A stretch of 64,000 nucleotides of DNA from positions 1-64,000 of the forward strand of contig NZ_CANMRA010000015.1 of the NCBI RefSeq assembly GCF_947500125.1, written 5' to 3'. Origin of the DNA: an uncultured Kocuria sp. (GTDB taxonomy: Bacteria > Actinomycetota > Actinomycetes > Actinomycetales > Micrococcaceae). Positions 35,859-50,641 of the stretch are shown piece after piece. A model generated the notes under the pieces. The model worked only from the letters and a program-made list of their open reading frames with translations, ran no database searches and was not told the DNA's origin. Each line of letters opens with the position of its first letter. Within the stretch, counting starts at the first letter, position 1. The translations under genes and the position numbers were made by a program.

Positions 35859-36520
35859 CAGCCCTGCGGAACGGACACGACGATGTGCCGTGCCGCCCCT
35901 TCGCCCTCGGACTCGCTGACCAGACCTTCCTCGGCGACCACGTCGTGCACGATCTTGCGCTCGTAGGCGGACAGGGGGTCGAGGTGCACCCGCTCCCCGC
36001 TCTCCCGGGCCTCGCGCGCGGCGGAGCGTGCCAGCTCCTGGAGCTCGCCCGCCCGGCGGCGGCGGTAGCCGCCGATGTCCAGGACGAGGCGGGAGCGGCG
36101 GTCGGTGGCGGCGAGGACGGAGAGCCGCAGGAGCTCCTGGAGGGCCTCGAGGACCTCCCCGTCCTCGCCGACCAGCACCGAGAGGCTCTCGTCGTCGTCC
36201 CCGTCGGCCACGACCGACAGATAGGTGCGACCGTCGCGGACCTCGATGTCGATGTCGCCGTCGAGGTCGGCCGTGTCCAGCAGCTCCTCGAGGTAGTCGG
36301 CGGCGATCTCGCCCTCCTCCTCGAGCGGGTCGGCCGCGGTGCCGCCCTCGCCGTCGCGGCGGCCGGCGGGATCGTGCTCGGACTCCGGGCGGTCGGCGCT
36401 CCGGGCCTCGGCCGCCCGCGGCACGGCGGTCTCAGTCGGCACGCCGCGCCCGGCGTCGTCGCCCGGCGTGGGGTGCTGCACGTCGTCGGCGTCCTGGGTG
36501 GTCTGCCGGATGTCGGTCAT
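35858..36520 (-). CDS. jag: R3H/KH domain RNA-binding protein Jag (KhpB-like)
   Basis: A 220-residue RNA-binding protein of the SpoIIIJ-associated family. After an acidic, Asp/Glu-rich unstructured N-terminal part (1-75) comes a KH-like domain (ISVLVGEDGEVLEALQELLRL, with an atypical GEDGE loop) and a C-terminal R3H domain (AREARESGERVHLDPLSAYERKIVHDVVAE). The ATG at 36520 is preceded by AGGAG. It lies directly downstream of yidC, as in most Gram-positive bacteria, where the family binds RNA and influences cell elongation and division. Confidence 0.93.
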   Translation of the reverse strand: MTDIRQTTQDADDVQHPTPGDDAGRGVPTETAVPRAAEARSADRPESEHDPAGRRDGEGGTAADPLEEEGEIAADYLEELLDTADLDGDIDIEVRDGRTYLSVVADGDDDESLSVLVGEDGEVLEALQELLRLSVLAATDRRSRLVLDIGGYRRRRAGELQELARSAAREARESGERVHLDPLSAYERKIVHDVVAEEGLVSESEGEGAARHIVVSVPQG

Positions 36521-36605
36521 GTCGTCTCCTGGGGCCGTGGAAGCACGGGGCCGGGCACGCCGGCCCCGAGCGGGGAGGGTGTCGAGCCGGATCGACCGGC
36601 CGGGG

Positions 36606-37592
36606 TCATCGCGCCTGTTTCCGCTTCGCCTGCTGCCTCTGGCGCTTCTTGCCGACCGGCTGCTGGCGCTGCCCGGCGGCGGCGCGGGCACGCTGCTCCT
36701 CGACCTCGGCCTCGTGCTCCTCCTGGGTCTTGCCGAGCGGGGGGAGACCCTTCGCGGCGCGGCGCTCGTTGAGCTCCTGCTCGGCCTGCGAACCGGGGGT
36801 GGGGTTGTTGCGGATGACCCACCACTGCTGGCCCATGGACCAGAGGTTGGAGACGGTCCAGTAGATGAGGACGCCGATGGGGAAGTTGATGCCGCCGATC
36901 GCGAAGACCAGGGGGAACAGGTACAGCATCATCTGCTGCTGGCGGTACATGGGGGAGGCCTTGGCGGTCTCGCTCATGTTCTTGGCCGTCAGCTGCTTCT
37001 GCGTGAAGAACTGCGAGGCGGACATCGCGATGATCATCACGATGGCCAGGAGGATCGTGGCCACGTGGTTGCCGTCGCCCGGGTTGAGCAGCGTGGAGAA
37101 CAGCGGGGCCCCGAAGAAGGTCGCCTCGTTGAAGGACTGCACGGTCGGCGCGTCCAGGACGTGCACGCCCTCGCCCGCCGCGGCGGAGCCGGGCACGCCG
37201 TTGAGCACCTGGAACAGCCCGAAGAAGATCGGCATCTGCACCAGGATGGGCAGGCACGCGGAGAAGGGGTTGGAGCCGTGGCTCTTGTACAGCTCCATCT
37301 GCTCCTGGGCCATGGCCTGCCGGGACAGCTGGTCCTTCTTGCCCTTGTACTTGGCCTGGAGCTTCGCCATCTCCGGCTGCAGCTCCTGCATGCCGCGCAT
37401 GGACTTGATCTGCTTGAGGAACAGCGGGATCGTCAGCGTGCGCATGACCAGGGTCAGGCCCACGATGCACAGCACCCAGGTGATGCCCGCGGCGGGATCC
37501 ATCCCGATGGCCGTGAGCAGCTCGTGGAACACCCACAGCACGGCGGAGACGACCCACCTGAAGGGGAAGAGGATCATTTCGAACAGGTTCAT
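36606..37592 (-). CDS. yidC: Membrane protein insertase YidC
   Basis: A 328-residue insertase that places membrane proteins in the lipid bilayer alone or with SecYEG. Five helices are visible: an N-terminal FRWVVSAVLWVF segment, GITWVLCIVGLTLVMRTLTIPLFLKQI with the conserved hydrophilic-groove Arg, PILVQMPIFFGLFQVL, HVATILLAIVMIIAMS, and MMLYLFPLVFAIGGINFPIGVLIYW. The cytoplasmic C-terminal tail is long, basic and rich in Gln, as in other Actinobacteria. The ATG is preceded by AAGGAG and overlaps the yidD stop by 4 bases. Confidence 0.96.
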   Translation of the reverse strand: MNLFEMILFPFRWVVSAVLWVFHELLTAIGMDPAAGITWVLCIVGLTLVMRTLTIPLFLKQIKSMRGMQELQPEMAKLQAKYKGKKDQLSRQAMAQEQMELYKSHGSNPFSACLPILVQMPIFFGLFQVLNGVPGSAAAGEGVHVLDAPTVQSFNEATFFGAPLFSTLLNPGDGNHVATILLAIVMIIAMSASQFFTQKQLTAKNMSETAKASPMYRQQQMMLYLFPLVFAIGGINFPIGVLIYWTVSNLWSMGQQWWVIRNNPTPGSQAEQELNERRAAKGLPPLGKTQEEHEAEVEEQRARAAAGQRQQPVGKKRQRQQAKRKQAR

Positions 37593-38029
37593 GGGGAAGG
37601 CTCTCCTTGGGCCGCGGGACCGGTGCCCCCGGCGGGGTGGTGCTGGTGGTGCTCGGCAAGGGTGGGATGGTTCAGCAGGACGATCCGGGGAAGGGACGCG
37701 AAGTCGGGGAAGACCCGACCGCCGTCCGGGACCCTGTCGATCCCACCCGCCGCCCAGGGGTGGCAGCGGAGGAGCCTGCGGACGCTGAGGCCCAGGCCGC
37801 GCACGGCGCCGTGCACCGTGACGGACTCGAGCGCGTAGGCCGAGCAGGAGGGGAAGTACCGGCAGACGTCCCCGTACAGGGGGGAGACGATGGTCCGGTA
37901 GAGCTTGAGACCCGCGATGAGCGCGTTCTGCGGCAGGAACCACAGGACCTGCCACGCCGACGCCGGGCGGACGAACTCGTGGGGAGCCGCGGCCAGGAGG
38001 TCCTCGGGCGCGTGAGCGTGCTCGCTCAT
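37589..38029 (-). CDS. yidD: Membrane protein insertion efficiency factor YidD
   Basis: A 146-residue member of the YidD family, a small peripheral protein that helps YidC. The core contains GLKLYRTIVSPLYGDVCRYFPSCSAYALESVTVHGAVRGLGLSVRRLLRCHPW with its two conserved Cys-containing signatures and is followed by GGIDRVP. An extra N-terminal stretch of about 25 residues and a His/Pro-rich tail surround the core. It overlaps rnpA upstream and yidC downstream by 4 bases each, so the three are translationally coupled. Confidence 0.95.
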   Translation of the reverse strand: MSEHAHAPEDLLAAAPHEFVRPASAWQVLWFLPQNALIAGLKLYRTIVSPLYGDVCRYFPSCSAYALESVTVHGAVRGLGLSVRRLLRCHPWAAGGIDRVPDGGRVFPDFASLPRIVLLNHPTLAEHHQHHPAGGTGPAAQGEPSP

Positions 38030-38436
38030 GACTCCGGCTCCTCCCGTGCGGGTCGTCGGTCTTCTGCGGTGGTCGTCCCGGCGGTCCCGGGAACCCCGGC
38101 CCGCGCGGACGCCGTCCGCCACGCCTTCGCGTAGTCGGCGGCCAGCTCCGGCCAGTCCGCGCGGGAGGCCGGCGGCAGCGCACGCACCACGACGTCGTAA
38201 CCGTACGGGAGCTGCCTGACCGTGGTCTGGGCGAGCTCCCGGAGGCGTCGCTTCACCTTGTTGCGGCGCACCGCGTTGCCCACGGCCTTCGAGACGACGA
38301 AGCCAAACCGGGCCGGCAGCTCCTCGCCGGTGGGACGCACATAGACGACGACGTTCCGGCGCCCGTTGCGGGCGCCGGAACGCGTGGTGGCCGAGAACTG
38401 GACCGCGGTCCGGATCCGGTGCTGTTCAGGAAGCAC
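38026..38436 (-). CDS. rnpA: Ribonuclease P protein component
   Basis: The 136-residue protein subunit of RNase P, which helps the RNA subunit trim tRNA 5' ends. The conserved RNNR-like signature is present as VSKAVGNAVRRNKVKRRLRELA, and GYDVVVRALPPA follows. A short acidic tail extends the C-terminus by about 20 residues. The gene follows rpmH and overlaps yidD, as expected near oriC. Confidence 0.96.
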   Translation of the reverse strand: MLPEQHRIRTAVQFSATTRSGARNGRRNVVVYVRPTGEELPARFGFVVSKAVGNAVRRNKVKRRLRELAQTTVRQLPYGYDVVVRALPPASRADWPELAADYAKAWRTASARAGVPGTAGTTTAEDRRPAREEPES

Positions 38437-38538
38437 GGTCCCGCTCCTGCGCGGTCGGCGGCTCAGGCGGCTCCGGCACGCCGACGAGCGCCCGCCGCGG
38501 GGCGGTCGTCGGGAGCGCCGGCGCCGACACGGGCCGGC

Positions 38539-38676
38539 TCAGGCGGAGAGCTCGGTGCGGCCCTTGCTGCGGCGGGCGGCGAGGATGGCGCGACCGGCGC
38601 GGGTGCGCATCCGGGCACGGAAGCCGTGCTTCTTGGCGCGACGGCGGTTATTCGGCTGAAAAGTCCGCTTGCTCAC
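38539..38676 (-). CDS. rpmH: 50S ribosomal protein L34
   Basis: A 45-residue bL34, a small basic ribosomal protein. Translation of the minus strand from the GTG at 38676 gives [10 protein letters not shown], then a [18 protein letters not shown] core and a TELSA end. The ribosome site TTGGAG lies 7 bases upstream. The gene opens the rpmH-rnpA-yidD-yidC-jag-rsmG cluster and diverges from dnaA, the universal arrangement at bacterial origins. Confidence 0.98.
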   Translation of the reverse strand: MSKRTFQPNNRRRAKKHGFRARMRTRAGRAILAARRSKGRTELSA

Positions 38677-39277
38677 TGGTTACTCCAAAGGCGTCAGGGT
38701 GTGCGTCCGCCTTCGTGCTCGTCCGCACCGGATCGGCGCGGACGAGGGGGACGGTCACAGCGGTGCTGGTGGATGCGTCCGAGCATGCGGCTGGGCATGG
38801 CAGTGGACACAAAAGACTGTTTCACCCTAGACAACGGGCAGGGGACGGTCAAATCGGTGGTGGGTGGCCGCGGGCCCCGACGCCACCGCGGAAGGAGCGG
38901 GGCGGCCGGGGAGGAGCCGTATCGGATGCTGATCGAGTGCTGGACCGGACCCCGGGATGCCCGGCGCCGCTGTGCAGTTCACATCCTACCCACAGCTGTG
39001 CACGGATCTTCATCACATCCTGTGGAAAACCGGTCCGGCCGCAGCCGCGGAACCGCGCGGATCAGGGCCCGAACTACACGTCTGTAGTTCCCGGAGGGCC
39101 TGGAAAACGGCTATGAACCGGCCTGACGCATGTTCTAGGCTGGCACTCGCGGCTGGCCCCCGACAGCTTTTCCACCGTTGTGAACAACGCTGTGGACAAG
39201 ATCCCCGCCGAGGGGCCGGGACGATCTGTCCACCGCCTCGTCATTCCGACGACATCTCGACGACAGCAGGAGTACGT
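38677..39277. promoter_or_regulatory. rpmH-dnaA divergent regulatory region with DnaA boxes
   Basis: About 600 bases without a gene between rpmH and dnaA. It holds the rpmH promoter (38824-38852) and a series of DnaA-box-like 9-mers towards dnaA: TTTTCCACA on the minus strand at 39021-39029, TTTTCCACC at 39168-39176, TTGTGAACA at 39178-39186 and a perfect TTGTCCACA on the minus strand at 39191-39199. A TAGGCT -10-like element lies near 39135. The boxes suggest DnaA autoregulation, as in other bacteria. Confidence 0.75.
38824..38852 (-). promoter_or_regulatory. rpmH promoter
   Basis: On the minus strand TTGACC (38852-38847) and TAGGGT (38829-38824) are separated by exactly 17 bases, a good match to a housekeeping sigma promoter, about 150 bases upstream of the rpmH start. 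Confidence 0.8.
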
Positions 39278-40918
39278 GTGGGCACGCAGGACAATCAGGC
39301 GCTCAGTGCGCAGTGGGCGGAATGCGTGCAGTACATGTACGAGGACCCCCTGACCACGGGGCGCTACCGGGGGTTCATCTCCCTGGCCCAGCCGCAGGGC
39401 CTCATCGGCACCACGCTGCTCGTCGCGGTCCCCAACGAACTCACCCGTGAGTTCTTCCAGAACCAGATGGCGTCCGTGCTCCGGTCCTCCGTGGGCCGCG
39501 CCTTCAGCCACGAGACGCTCGTGGCCTTCGTCGTGGACGCCGACCTCGAGACCGCTCCCGCGCCGGAGGCCGGGGCCTCGGCCCCCACCGCGGCCCTGCC
39601 CCCGATCAGCGAGCTCGAGGCCGAGCGCAACCGCACCGACCTGCCCGCGCGGGTCGACCACGCCGACACCGCCGACGCGGTGGACGTCGACCGGCGGAGC
39701 GCGGGCCTCGACCAGCAGCCCGTGGGGCTCACGGCTCCGCCCGTGGAGCCGGCGCCCCGTTCCGCCCTGGGCACCGCCGACCGGACCCTGCCGCCGCCGC
39801 GGGACCCGCAGGCCGCGCCGCCGCGCCGCCCCGTGCAGGACACCGGCACCGCTCCTGCCGTGGTGGGGGAGTGGGACAGCTCCGCGCGGCTGAACCCCAA
39901 GTACGTCTTCGACTCGTTCGTGATCGGCCAGTCGAACCGGTTCGCCCACGCGGCGGCGTTCGCGGTGGCCGAGACGCCGGCCAAGGCCTACAACCCCCTC
40001 TTCATCTACGGGGAGTCCGGACTGGGCAAGACGCACCTGCTCCACGCGATCGGCCACTACGCCAAGCGCCTCTACCCCCAGGTACGGGTGCGCTACGTGA
40101 ACTCGGAGGAGTTCACCAACGACTTCATCAACTCGATCCGCGACGACGAGGGCTCCTCCTTCAAGGAGATCTACCGCAACGTGGACATGCTGCTGATCGA
40201 CGACATCCAGTTCCTCGCGGGCAAGGAGCACACGCAGGAGGAGTTCTTCCACACCTTCAACGCGCTGCACAACCACGAGAAGCAGATCGTGATCACTTCC
40301 GACATGCCGCCCAAGCAGCTCACCGGCTTCGCCGAGCGCATGCGCTCCCGCTTCGAGTGGGGCCTGATCACCGACGTCCAGCCCCCGGAGCTCGAGACCC
40401 GCATCGCGATCCTGCGCAAGAAGGCCACGAGCGAGGGCATGGACGCCCCCGACGACGTGCTCGAGTACATCGCCTCCCACATCTCCACCAACATCCGCGA
40501 GCTCGAGGGCGCCCTGATCCGCGTCACCGCGTTCGCCTCGCTGAACAAGCAGTCGGTGGACCTGCCCCTGGCCGAGCTGGTGCTCAAGGACCTCATCACC
40601 GACGACGGCGCGCAGGAGATCACCGCCGCCTCGATCCTGGCCCAGACCGCGGTGTACTTCGACATCAGCCTCGAGGAGCTCAAGAGCAAGTCCCGCACCC
40701 GCACCCTGGTCACGGCCCGGCAGATCGCGATGTACCTGCTGCGCGAGCTCACCGACATGTCCTTGCCGAAGATCGGCCAGGAGCTCGGCGGGCGCGACCA
40801 CACCACGGTGATGCACGCGGACCGCAAGATCCGGACCCTGATGGCCGAGCGGCGGCAGATCTTCAACCAGGTCACCGAGCTGACGAACCGGATCAAGCAG
40901 CAGCAGCGCGAGGGCTGA
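39278..40918 (+). CDS. dnaA: Chromosomal replication initiator DnaA
   Basis: A 546-residue initiator that binds DnaA boxes, melts oriC and recruits the helicase. Domain I covers about 1-90. Domain II is a long Pro/Ala/Asp-rich linker to about 205. Domain III starts at [22 protein letters not shown], with Walker [10 protein letters not shown] near 245-253 and Walker [10 protein letters not shown] near 305-313. Domain IV ends with the box-binding signature [15 protein letters not shown] near 504-518. I chose the GTG at 39278 preceded by AGGAG; the longer frame upstream has no conserved residues. Confidence 0.98.
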   Translation: MGTQDNQALSAQWAECVQYMYEDPLTTGRYRGFISLAQPQGLIGTTLLVAVPNELTREFFQNQMASVLRSSVGRAFSHETLVAFVVDADLETAPAPEAGASAPTAALPPISELEAERNRTDLPARVDHADTADAVDVDRRSAGLDQQPVGLTAPPVEPAPRSALGTADRTLPPPRDPQAAPPRRPVQDTGTAPAVVGEWDSSARLNPKYVFDSFVIGQSNRFAHAAAFAVAETPAKAYNPLFIYGESGLGKTHLLHAIGHYAKRLYPQVRVRYVNSEEFTNDFINSIRDDEGSSFKEIYRNVDMLLIDDIQFLAGKEHTQEEFFHTFNALHNHEKQIVITSDMPPKQLTGFAERMRSRFEWGLITDVQPPELETRIAILRKKATSEGMDAPDDVLEYIASHISTNIRELEGALIRVTAFASLNKQSVDLPLAELVLKDLITDDGAQEITAASILAQTAVYFDISLEELKSKSRTRTLVTARQIAMYLLRELTDMSLPKIGQELGGRDHTTVMHADRKIRTLMAERRQIFNQVTELTNRIKQQQREG

Positions 40919-40939
40919 GCACGACCTCACCCACCCCTG

Positions 40940-40969
40940 AAGGGCCCGGCGGACTCCCGCCGGGCCCTT
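40940..40969 (+). terminator. dnaA terminator
   Basis: A perfect 13-bp stem (40940-40952 with 40957-40969) with a 4-base loop and a short T tail follows the dnaA stop by 22 bases and separates dnaA transcription from oriC. Confidence 0.9.
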
Positions 40970-40974
40970 TTCGT

Positions 40975-41548
40975 GTAGTTCGTCCACAGGCTCCGCCCGC
41001 GGGATCCCGGGCCCGCCGGCACTCCTCTGCACAGGAGATCCGTCCCTGTGGAGCGCCTGTGCACAGGACAGAACCCACACCTGTGGATAAAATTGTGGAA
41101 TTCCCGGTCCGATCGGTGGAGAACCTCGGTACAACTCCGGGGAGGGCTGTGGAACCCGCGGAACCACGCGGATCTCGTCCACCGGCTGCCGTCGTTCCGG
41201 TGGACCGCGAACCACAGGAACTCAACAGGCCCGAACCGCCCAGGGCTTGGCCGAGAGGCAGTTATCCACAGATTCCACAGCGGTTATTAACACTCCCATC
41301 CTTAAAGAGAGATCCGGCCAAACAACAAGAATCCTGGAGCCCCGACCCCGTCCGGGCCGTTCCGGACGCCCGAACCACAAGAAAGCCGCCACGGGGCGGC
41401 CGAATGGCCGTCCCGTGAAACGGACCGATACGATGCAGAGGGCGAAGACCCGTCCGCACCGGCTGCACCTCACGGCGCAGCCGGCACCGGTTCCTCCCGG
41501 GATCGTGGCTCCGCCCTCCTTGCTCACACTGAAAGGCAGCAACCTCTC
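40975..41548. other. Replication origin oriC (dnaA-dnaN intergenic region)
   Basis: About 570 bases between the dnaA terminator and dnaN. Two perfect DnaA boxes are seen: TTATCCACA at 41262-41270 and its complement at 41082-41090. Degenerate boxes include TCGTCCACA at 40980-40988 and GATTCCACA at 41271-41279, with further TGTGGA-type half-sites between 41047 and 41153. An AT-rich stretch at 41281-41311 (GGTTATTAACACTCCCATCC onward) directly beside the right-hand box is the best candidate for the unwinding element. The last 230 bases before dnaN contain no obvious boxes and probably carry the dnaN promoter. Confidence 0.92.
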
Positions 41549-42673
41549 GTGAAGTTCTCCGTCGAACGCGATGTTCTCGCCGAGGCCGTCACCTGGACCG
41601 CACGGTCCCTCTCTCCTCGGCCCCCGGTCCCCGTGCTGTCCGGTCTGCTCATCCGCGCGGAGGGCGGTCAGCTGTCCATCGCGAGCTTCGACTACGAGAT
41701 CTCGGCCCGGCTCTCGATCAGCGCCGACGTCCAGGAGGAGGGCACCACTCTCGTCTCGGGCCGGCTGCTCGCGGACATCTGCCGGTCCCTGCCCTCCGCC
41801 CCGGTCGAGGTGCACGCCGACGAGGGCAAGGTGACCCTGACCTGCCGGTCCTCCCGGTTCAACCTCGCCGCCATGCCGGTCGCCGACTACCCCGAGCTCC
41901 CCGCCCTGCCGGACGTCTCCGGCGTGGTGGCCGGCGACGAGTTCGCCCACGCCGTGGCGCAGGTCAACATCGCGGCGAGCAAGGACGACACCCTGCCCAT
42001 CCTCACCGGCGTCCGGGTGGAGATCGAGGGCGAGAAGATGACGCTGCTCGCCACGGACCGGTACCGGCTCGCGATGCGCGAGCTCACCTGGCGGCCCAGT
42101 GCCCAGGACATTTCGACGGCCGCCCTGATCAAGGCCCGCACCCTCAACGACATCGCCAAGACCCTCGGCCCGGCCGGTGACATCAACATCGCGCTGTCCG
42201 ACTCCGCGGAGCTCGTCGGCTTCGAGTCCGGCGGCCGCCGCACCACGAGCCTGCTCATCGACGGCGAGTACCCCAAGATCCGTTCGCTGTTCCCGGAGCA
42301 CACGCCGATCACCGCCGCGGTGCGCACCACGGAGCTCGTCGAGGCCGTCCGTCGCGTCTCGCTCGTGGCCGAGCGCAACACCCCCGTGCGCCTGGCCTTC
42401 ACCCAGGGCCAGGTGGCGCTGGACGCCGGGACCGGTGAGGACGCCCAGGCCTCGGAGGTCCTCGACGCGCACCTCACGGGCGACGACATCACCGTGGCGT
42501 TCAACCCGACGTATCTGTCCGAGGGCCTGCACGCCTTCGACTCCGACTACGTCCGGTTCTCCTTCACCGCCCCGCCCAAGCCGGCCGTGCTCTCCGCCCA
42601 GGCCGAGCCCGAGGGCGAGGACAAGGACGACTACAAGTACCTGCTGATGCCGGTGCGGCTCCCCAGCCAGTGA
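41549..42673 (+). CDS. dnaN: DNA polymerase III beta sliding clamp
   Basis: A 374-residue clamp that tethers polymerase to DNA. Three repeated clamp domains of about 120 residues are visible, starting with MKFSVERDVLAEAVTWTARSL and ending with the conserved YKYLLMPVRLPSQ. LLATDRYRLAMREL in the second domain is typical. The GTG start is preceded by a weak AAAGG. It lies immediately right of oriC and is followed by recF. Confidence 0.98.
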   Translation: MKFSVERDVLAEAVTWTARSLSPRPPVPVLSGLLIRAEGGQLSIASFDYEISARLSISADVQEEGTTLVSGRLLADICRSLPSAPVEVHADEGKVTLTCRSSRFNLAAMPVADYPELPALPDVSGVVAGDEFAHAVAQVNIAASKDDTLPILTGVRVEIEGEKMTLLATDRYRLAMRELTWRPSAQDISTAALIKARTLNDIAKTLGPAGDINIALSDSAELVGFESGGRRTTSLLIDGEYPKIRSLFPEHTPITAAVRTTELVEAVRRVSLVAERNTPVRLAFTQGQVALDAGTGEDAQASEVLDAHLTGDDITVAFNPTYLSEGLHAFDSDYVRFSFTAPPKPAVLSAQAEPEGEDKDDYKYLLMPVRLPSQ

Positions 42674-42709
42674 CCGGCCGGCCCGGAACCGGAAGCTGCT
42701 GATCCCGGC

Positions 42710-43930
42710 GTGTTCGTCGACCATCTCTCGCTGCTCGACTACCGGACGTATGCCCATCTGGACATACGTCTCGCTCCCGGGACCACCGTGTTCCTGGGGC
42801 CCAACGGCGTGGGCAAGACGAACATCGTCGAGGCCCTGGACTACACGGCGGGCCTCTCCTCCCACCGCGTGTCCTCCGACGGGCCGCTGATCCGCTTCGG
42901 CGCCGAGCGCGCGATCGTCCGCGTCCGGGTGCGGCGCGGCGGGCAGCAGACCGTCCTGGAGCTCGAGCTCAACGACGGCCGCGCCAACCGGGTGCGCATC
43001 AACCGGGCCTCCCCGGTGCGGGCCCGGGACGCCCTGGGCATCGTGCGGACCGTCCTGTTCTCCCCGGAGGACCTGGCCCTGGTAAAGGGCGACCCCTCCC
43101 ACCGCAGGCGCTTCCTCGACGACCTCGCGAAGTCCATGCGCCCGGTCCTCGCCGGGACCCTGGCCGACTACGAGAAGGTGCTCAGGCAGCGCAACGCGCT
43201 GCTGAAGTCCGCCCGCCGCAGCGGCCGGTTCACGGACACCCACCGGTCGACCCTCGCCGCGTGGAACGACCAGTTCGCCCGCGCCGGGGCCGGCATCCTG
43301 CACGCGCGCCTGCAGCTCATCGACGCCCTGGCGCCCCAGGTCGCGACCGCCTACGGCCAACTCACGGACGGGAGCAAGAGGACGACGCTGCGCTACGTGT
43401 CCTCGGTCCTGCCCGAGAGCGCGGCCGGGGACGTCGAACGACTGCGCGGGTTCACCCCGGCCGACCTCCACCAGCTGATCCTCGACGCGTGCGAGGTCTC
43501 GGAGCAGCGGGAGCTCGAGCGGGGGATGACGCTCGTGGGCCCGCACCGCGACGAGCTCGAGCTGCTGCTCGGTGAGGCTCCGGCCCGGGGCTACGCCTCG
43601 CACGGCGAGACCTGGTCCTACGCCCTCGCGCTCCGGCTCGGCTCCTGGTACGTGCACCTCGCGGACGACCCCACGGAGGGCGCGGCACCGATCCTCGTCC
43701 TGGACGACGTGTTCGCGGAGCTCGACGCCCGCCGCCGCAGCCGCCTCGCCGCGATCGTGGCCTCCGCGGAGCAGGTGCTCGTGACCGCCGCGGTCGAGGA
43801 GGACCTGCCGGCCGAGCTCGTCGCCGGTCCGCACGACGTCGTGCGGGTGGGCCCCGGCACAGCCGTCCGGGACGACGAGCCGGCGCCCGCAAACACCGGT
43901 CCGGAGCCCGGGGAGGCGTCGTCGTCGTGA
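42710..43930 (+). CDS. recF: DNA replication and repair protein RecF
   Basis: A 406-residue SMC-like ATPase that helps load RecA at gaps. It has Walker A GPNGVGKT (30-37) with the N-terminal LLDYRTYAHLDIRL, the SPEDLALVKGDPSHRRRFLDDL block, the ABC-type signature around TWSYALALRLGSW, and Walker B PILVLDDVFAELD. The C-terminal 35 residues are a Pro/Glu-rich extension. The GTG at 42710 lies 36 bases after dnaN. Its stop overlaps the dciA start (GTGA). Confidence 0.96.
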   Translation: MFVDHLSLLDYRTYAHLDIRLAPGTTVFLGPNGVGKTNIVEALDYTAGLSSHRVSSDGPLIRFGAERAIVRVRVRRGGQQTVLELELNDGRANRVRINRASPVRARDALGIVRTVLFSPEDLALVKGDPSHRRRFLDDLAKSMRPVLAGTLADYEKVLRQRNALLKSARRSGRFTDTHRSTLAAWNDQFARAGAGILHARLQLIDALAPQVATAYGQLTDGSKRTTLRYVSSVLPESAAGDVERLRGFTPADLHQLILDACEVSEQRELERGMTLVGPHRDELELLLGEAPARGYASHGETWSYALALRLGSWYVHLADDPTEGAAPILVLDDVFAELDARRRSRLAAIVASAEQVLVTAAVEEDLPAELVAGPHDVVRVGPGTAVRDDEPAPANTGPEPGEASSS

Positions 43931-44607
43931 CCGGGCCCGAGCGGGGGGACCGCCGTCCCGGTCCCGACGAGCCCGACGGGTGGCCCGTCCCCGAGCCGCC
44001 CGTTCCCGAGGCGAACGTCGTGCGGATCGAGGACGAGATCGACGCACCGGCGGCGCTGCTCACCCGGATGCGCCACGCCGCGGAGGCCCGCGGGGACGGC
44101 CGGCTCCACGGAGCCGCCGCGCGGCGCAACCTCAAGGGCTTCGGCGCGGCCATGGAGTCGGCCACCGCGTCGCCCGCCGAGCGCCTCGGACGCCGGGGCA
44201 ACGACGTGGACCCGAGGGCGCTCGGCGGGTACTCCGGAGCAGGGCGCTCCGCCCGCGACCCCCGGGGCGTCGGCTCGGTGCTGGACGGGCTCGTGTCCGG
44301 CCGCGGCTGGAAGGCGCCGGTCGCCGTGGGCTCGGTGCTCTCCCGCTGGGACGACCTCGTGGGTCCGGGCATCGCCGGGCACTGCCGGCCGGAGAGCTTC
44401 GACGAGACCGTGGTGCGGGTCCGGTGCGACTCGACCGCCTACGCGGCGAACCTCCGGCTCATGGTTCCGCAGCTGCTGCGCATGTTCGACGAGCACCTGG
44501 GGGAGGGCATCGTCACCCGGATCGAGATCCTCGGCCCCACGGCCCCGAGCTGGAAGCGCGGCCGCCGCTCGGTGCAGGGCCGCGGGCCCCGCGACACCTA
44601 CGGATGA
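43927..44607 (+). CDS. DciA-like helicase loader (DUF721)
   Basis: A 226-residue protein. The N-terminal 150 residues are charged, Gly/Arg-rich and probably flexible. The C-terminal 75 residues carry the DUF721/DciA fold (VGSVLSRWDDLVGPGIAGHCRPESFDETVVRVRCDSTAYAANLRLMVPQLLRMF). DciA is the ancestral loader of DnaB and replaces DnaC or DnaI in most bacteria, including Actinobacteria. Translation is coupled to recF by a GTGA overlap. In this organism it must act on a DnaB that first has to splice out its intein. Confidence 0.9.
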   Translation: MTGPERGDRRPGPDEPDGWPVPEPPVPEANVVRIEDEIDAPAALLTRMRHAAEARGDGRLHGAAARRNLKGFGAAMESATASPAERLGRRGNDVDPRALGGYSGAGRSARDPRGVGSVLDGLVSGRGWKAPVAVGSVLSRWDDLVGPGIAGHCRPESFDETVVRVRCDSTAYAANLRLMVPQLLRMFDEHLGEGIVTRIEILGPTAPSWKRGRRSVQGRGPRDTYG

Positions 44608-47045
<2,438 letters not shown>

Positions 47046-47135
47046 TCCGCGACATATGTCTCGTCCGGCATGCAATGGCCGGGGGCGGGACCTGCGCAGG
47101 ACACCGAGGACCAGCAGACAGAACGGAAAGACCGC

Positions 47136-49825
<2,690 letters not shown>

Positions 49826-49829
<4 letters not shown>

Positions 49830-50440
49830 GCTCGAGTTCCGGCTCCAACGCCGCCGGCAAGTCCGGACGCGCCCCCCTCGCGTCCGCGCCCCGGACGGGG
49901 ACCGGGGCGCCGTCCGGGACGGCGAGGCCCTCGACGAGCGCCCGGACCGCGCCGAAGCCGGCGAAGTCCGGCTCCGGACCGGCCCGGTCGGGTCCCACCG
50001 CGTCCGGCTCCGCCCCGGCCAAGAGCTCCAGGCCCGCGAGCTCCACGAAGGGCCTGGTCCGCCCGGCCCCGCGCCCCCGGGTGCGCCGGGCCCGGCTCGT
50101 GGTCTCGAAGGTGGACACCTGGTCGGTGCTCAAGCTCGCGTTCCTGCTGTCGGTCGCGCTGGGGATCATCACCGTGGTCGCCGCGGTGGTGCTGTGGATC
50201 GTCCTGGACCTCACCGGCCTGTTCGACGGGATCAACGAGCTGCTCGGGATGCTGGGTGGCGCGGGCGGGGCCCTGGACATCAAGGACTTCCTGTCCCTGG
50301 GCCAGATCGCGATCTTCGCGACCATCGTCTCCGTGGTCAACGTCATCCTGCTGACCGCCCTGTCGGTGCTCGCAGCGCTCCTGTACAACATCGCGGCGGC
50401 CCTCGTGGGCGGGATCGGGCTCACCCTCACGGACGACTGA
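49826..50440 (+). CDS. DUF3566 membrane protein
   Basis: A 204-residue protein with an 80-residue Ser/Pro/Ala-rich N-terminus and a conserved DUF3566 domain: [55 protein letters not shown], then a second helix [31 protein letters not shown]. Two or three membrane helices are predicted. The family lies directly downstream of gyrA throughout Actinobacteria, but its function is unknown. The ATG overlaps the gyrA stop by 4 bases, so the two are co-translated. Confidence 0.92.
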
Positions 50441-50477
50441 TCCGGCGCGGACGCGGGAGACCGGCCCGGCCGGGGAT

Positions 50478-50506
50478 TTGGCACGGGTCGGCAACTCCGG
50501 TATCGT
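50478..50506 (+). promoter_or_regulatory. tRNA-Ile promoter
   Basis: TTGGCA (50478-50483) and TATCGT (50501-50506) with a 17-base spacer lie 29 bases before tRNA-Ile, a good housekeeping promoter. Confidence 0.8.
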
Positions 50507-50534
50507 TTCTTCTCGGTCCGCAAGGGCCGCAAGA

Positions 50535-50608
50535 GGGCGTATAGCTCAGACGGTTAGAGCGCTTCGCTGATAACGAAGAGGTCCCAGGTTCAATTCCTGG
50601 TACGCCCA
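50535..50608 (+). tRNA. tRNA-Ile (GAT)
   Basis: A 74-base cloverleaf. The acceptor stem GGGCGTA pairs with TACGCCC, the anticodon loop CTGATAA contains GAT, and the T-arm is CCAGG-TTCAATT-CCTGG. The CCA end is not encoded. It follows the gyrA-DUF3566 pair in the standard actinobacterial position. Confidence 0.97.
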
Positions 50609-50641
50609 CGGTTGCCCTTTTCCGCAGGTCAGGAGGCAGGC

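Noticed and set aside
39278-40918. Start of dnaA at the upstream in-frame codon near 38957
   Set aside because: The extension runs through the DnaA-box promoter region and codes for no conserved residues; GTG at 39278 has AGGAG.
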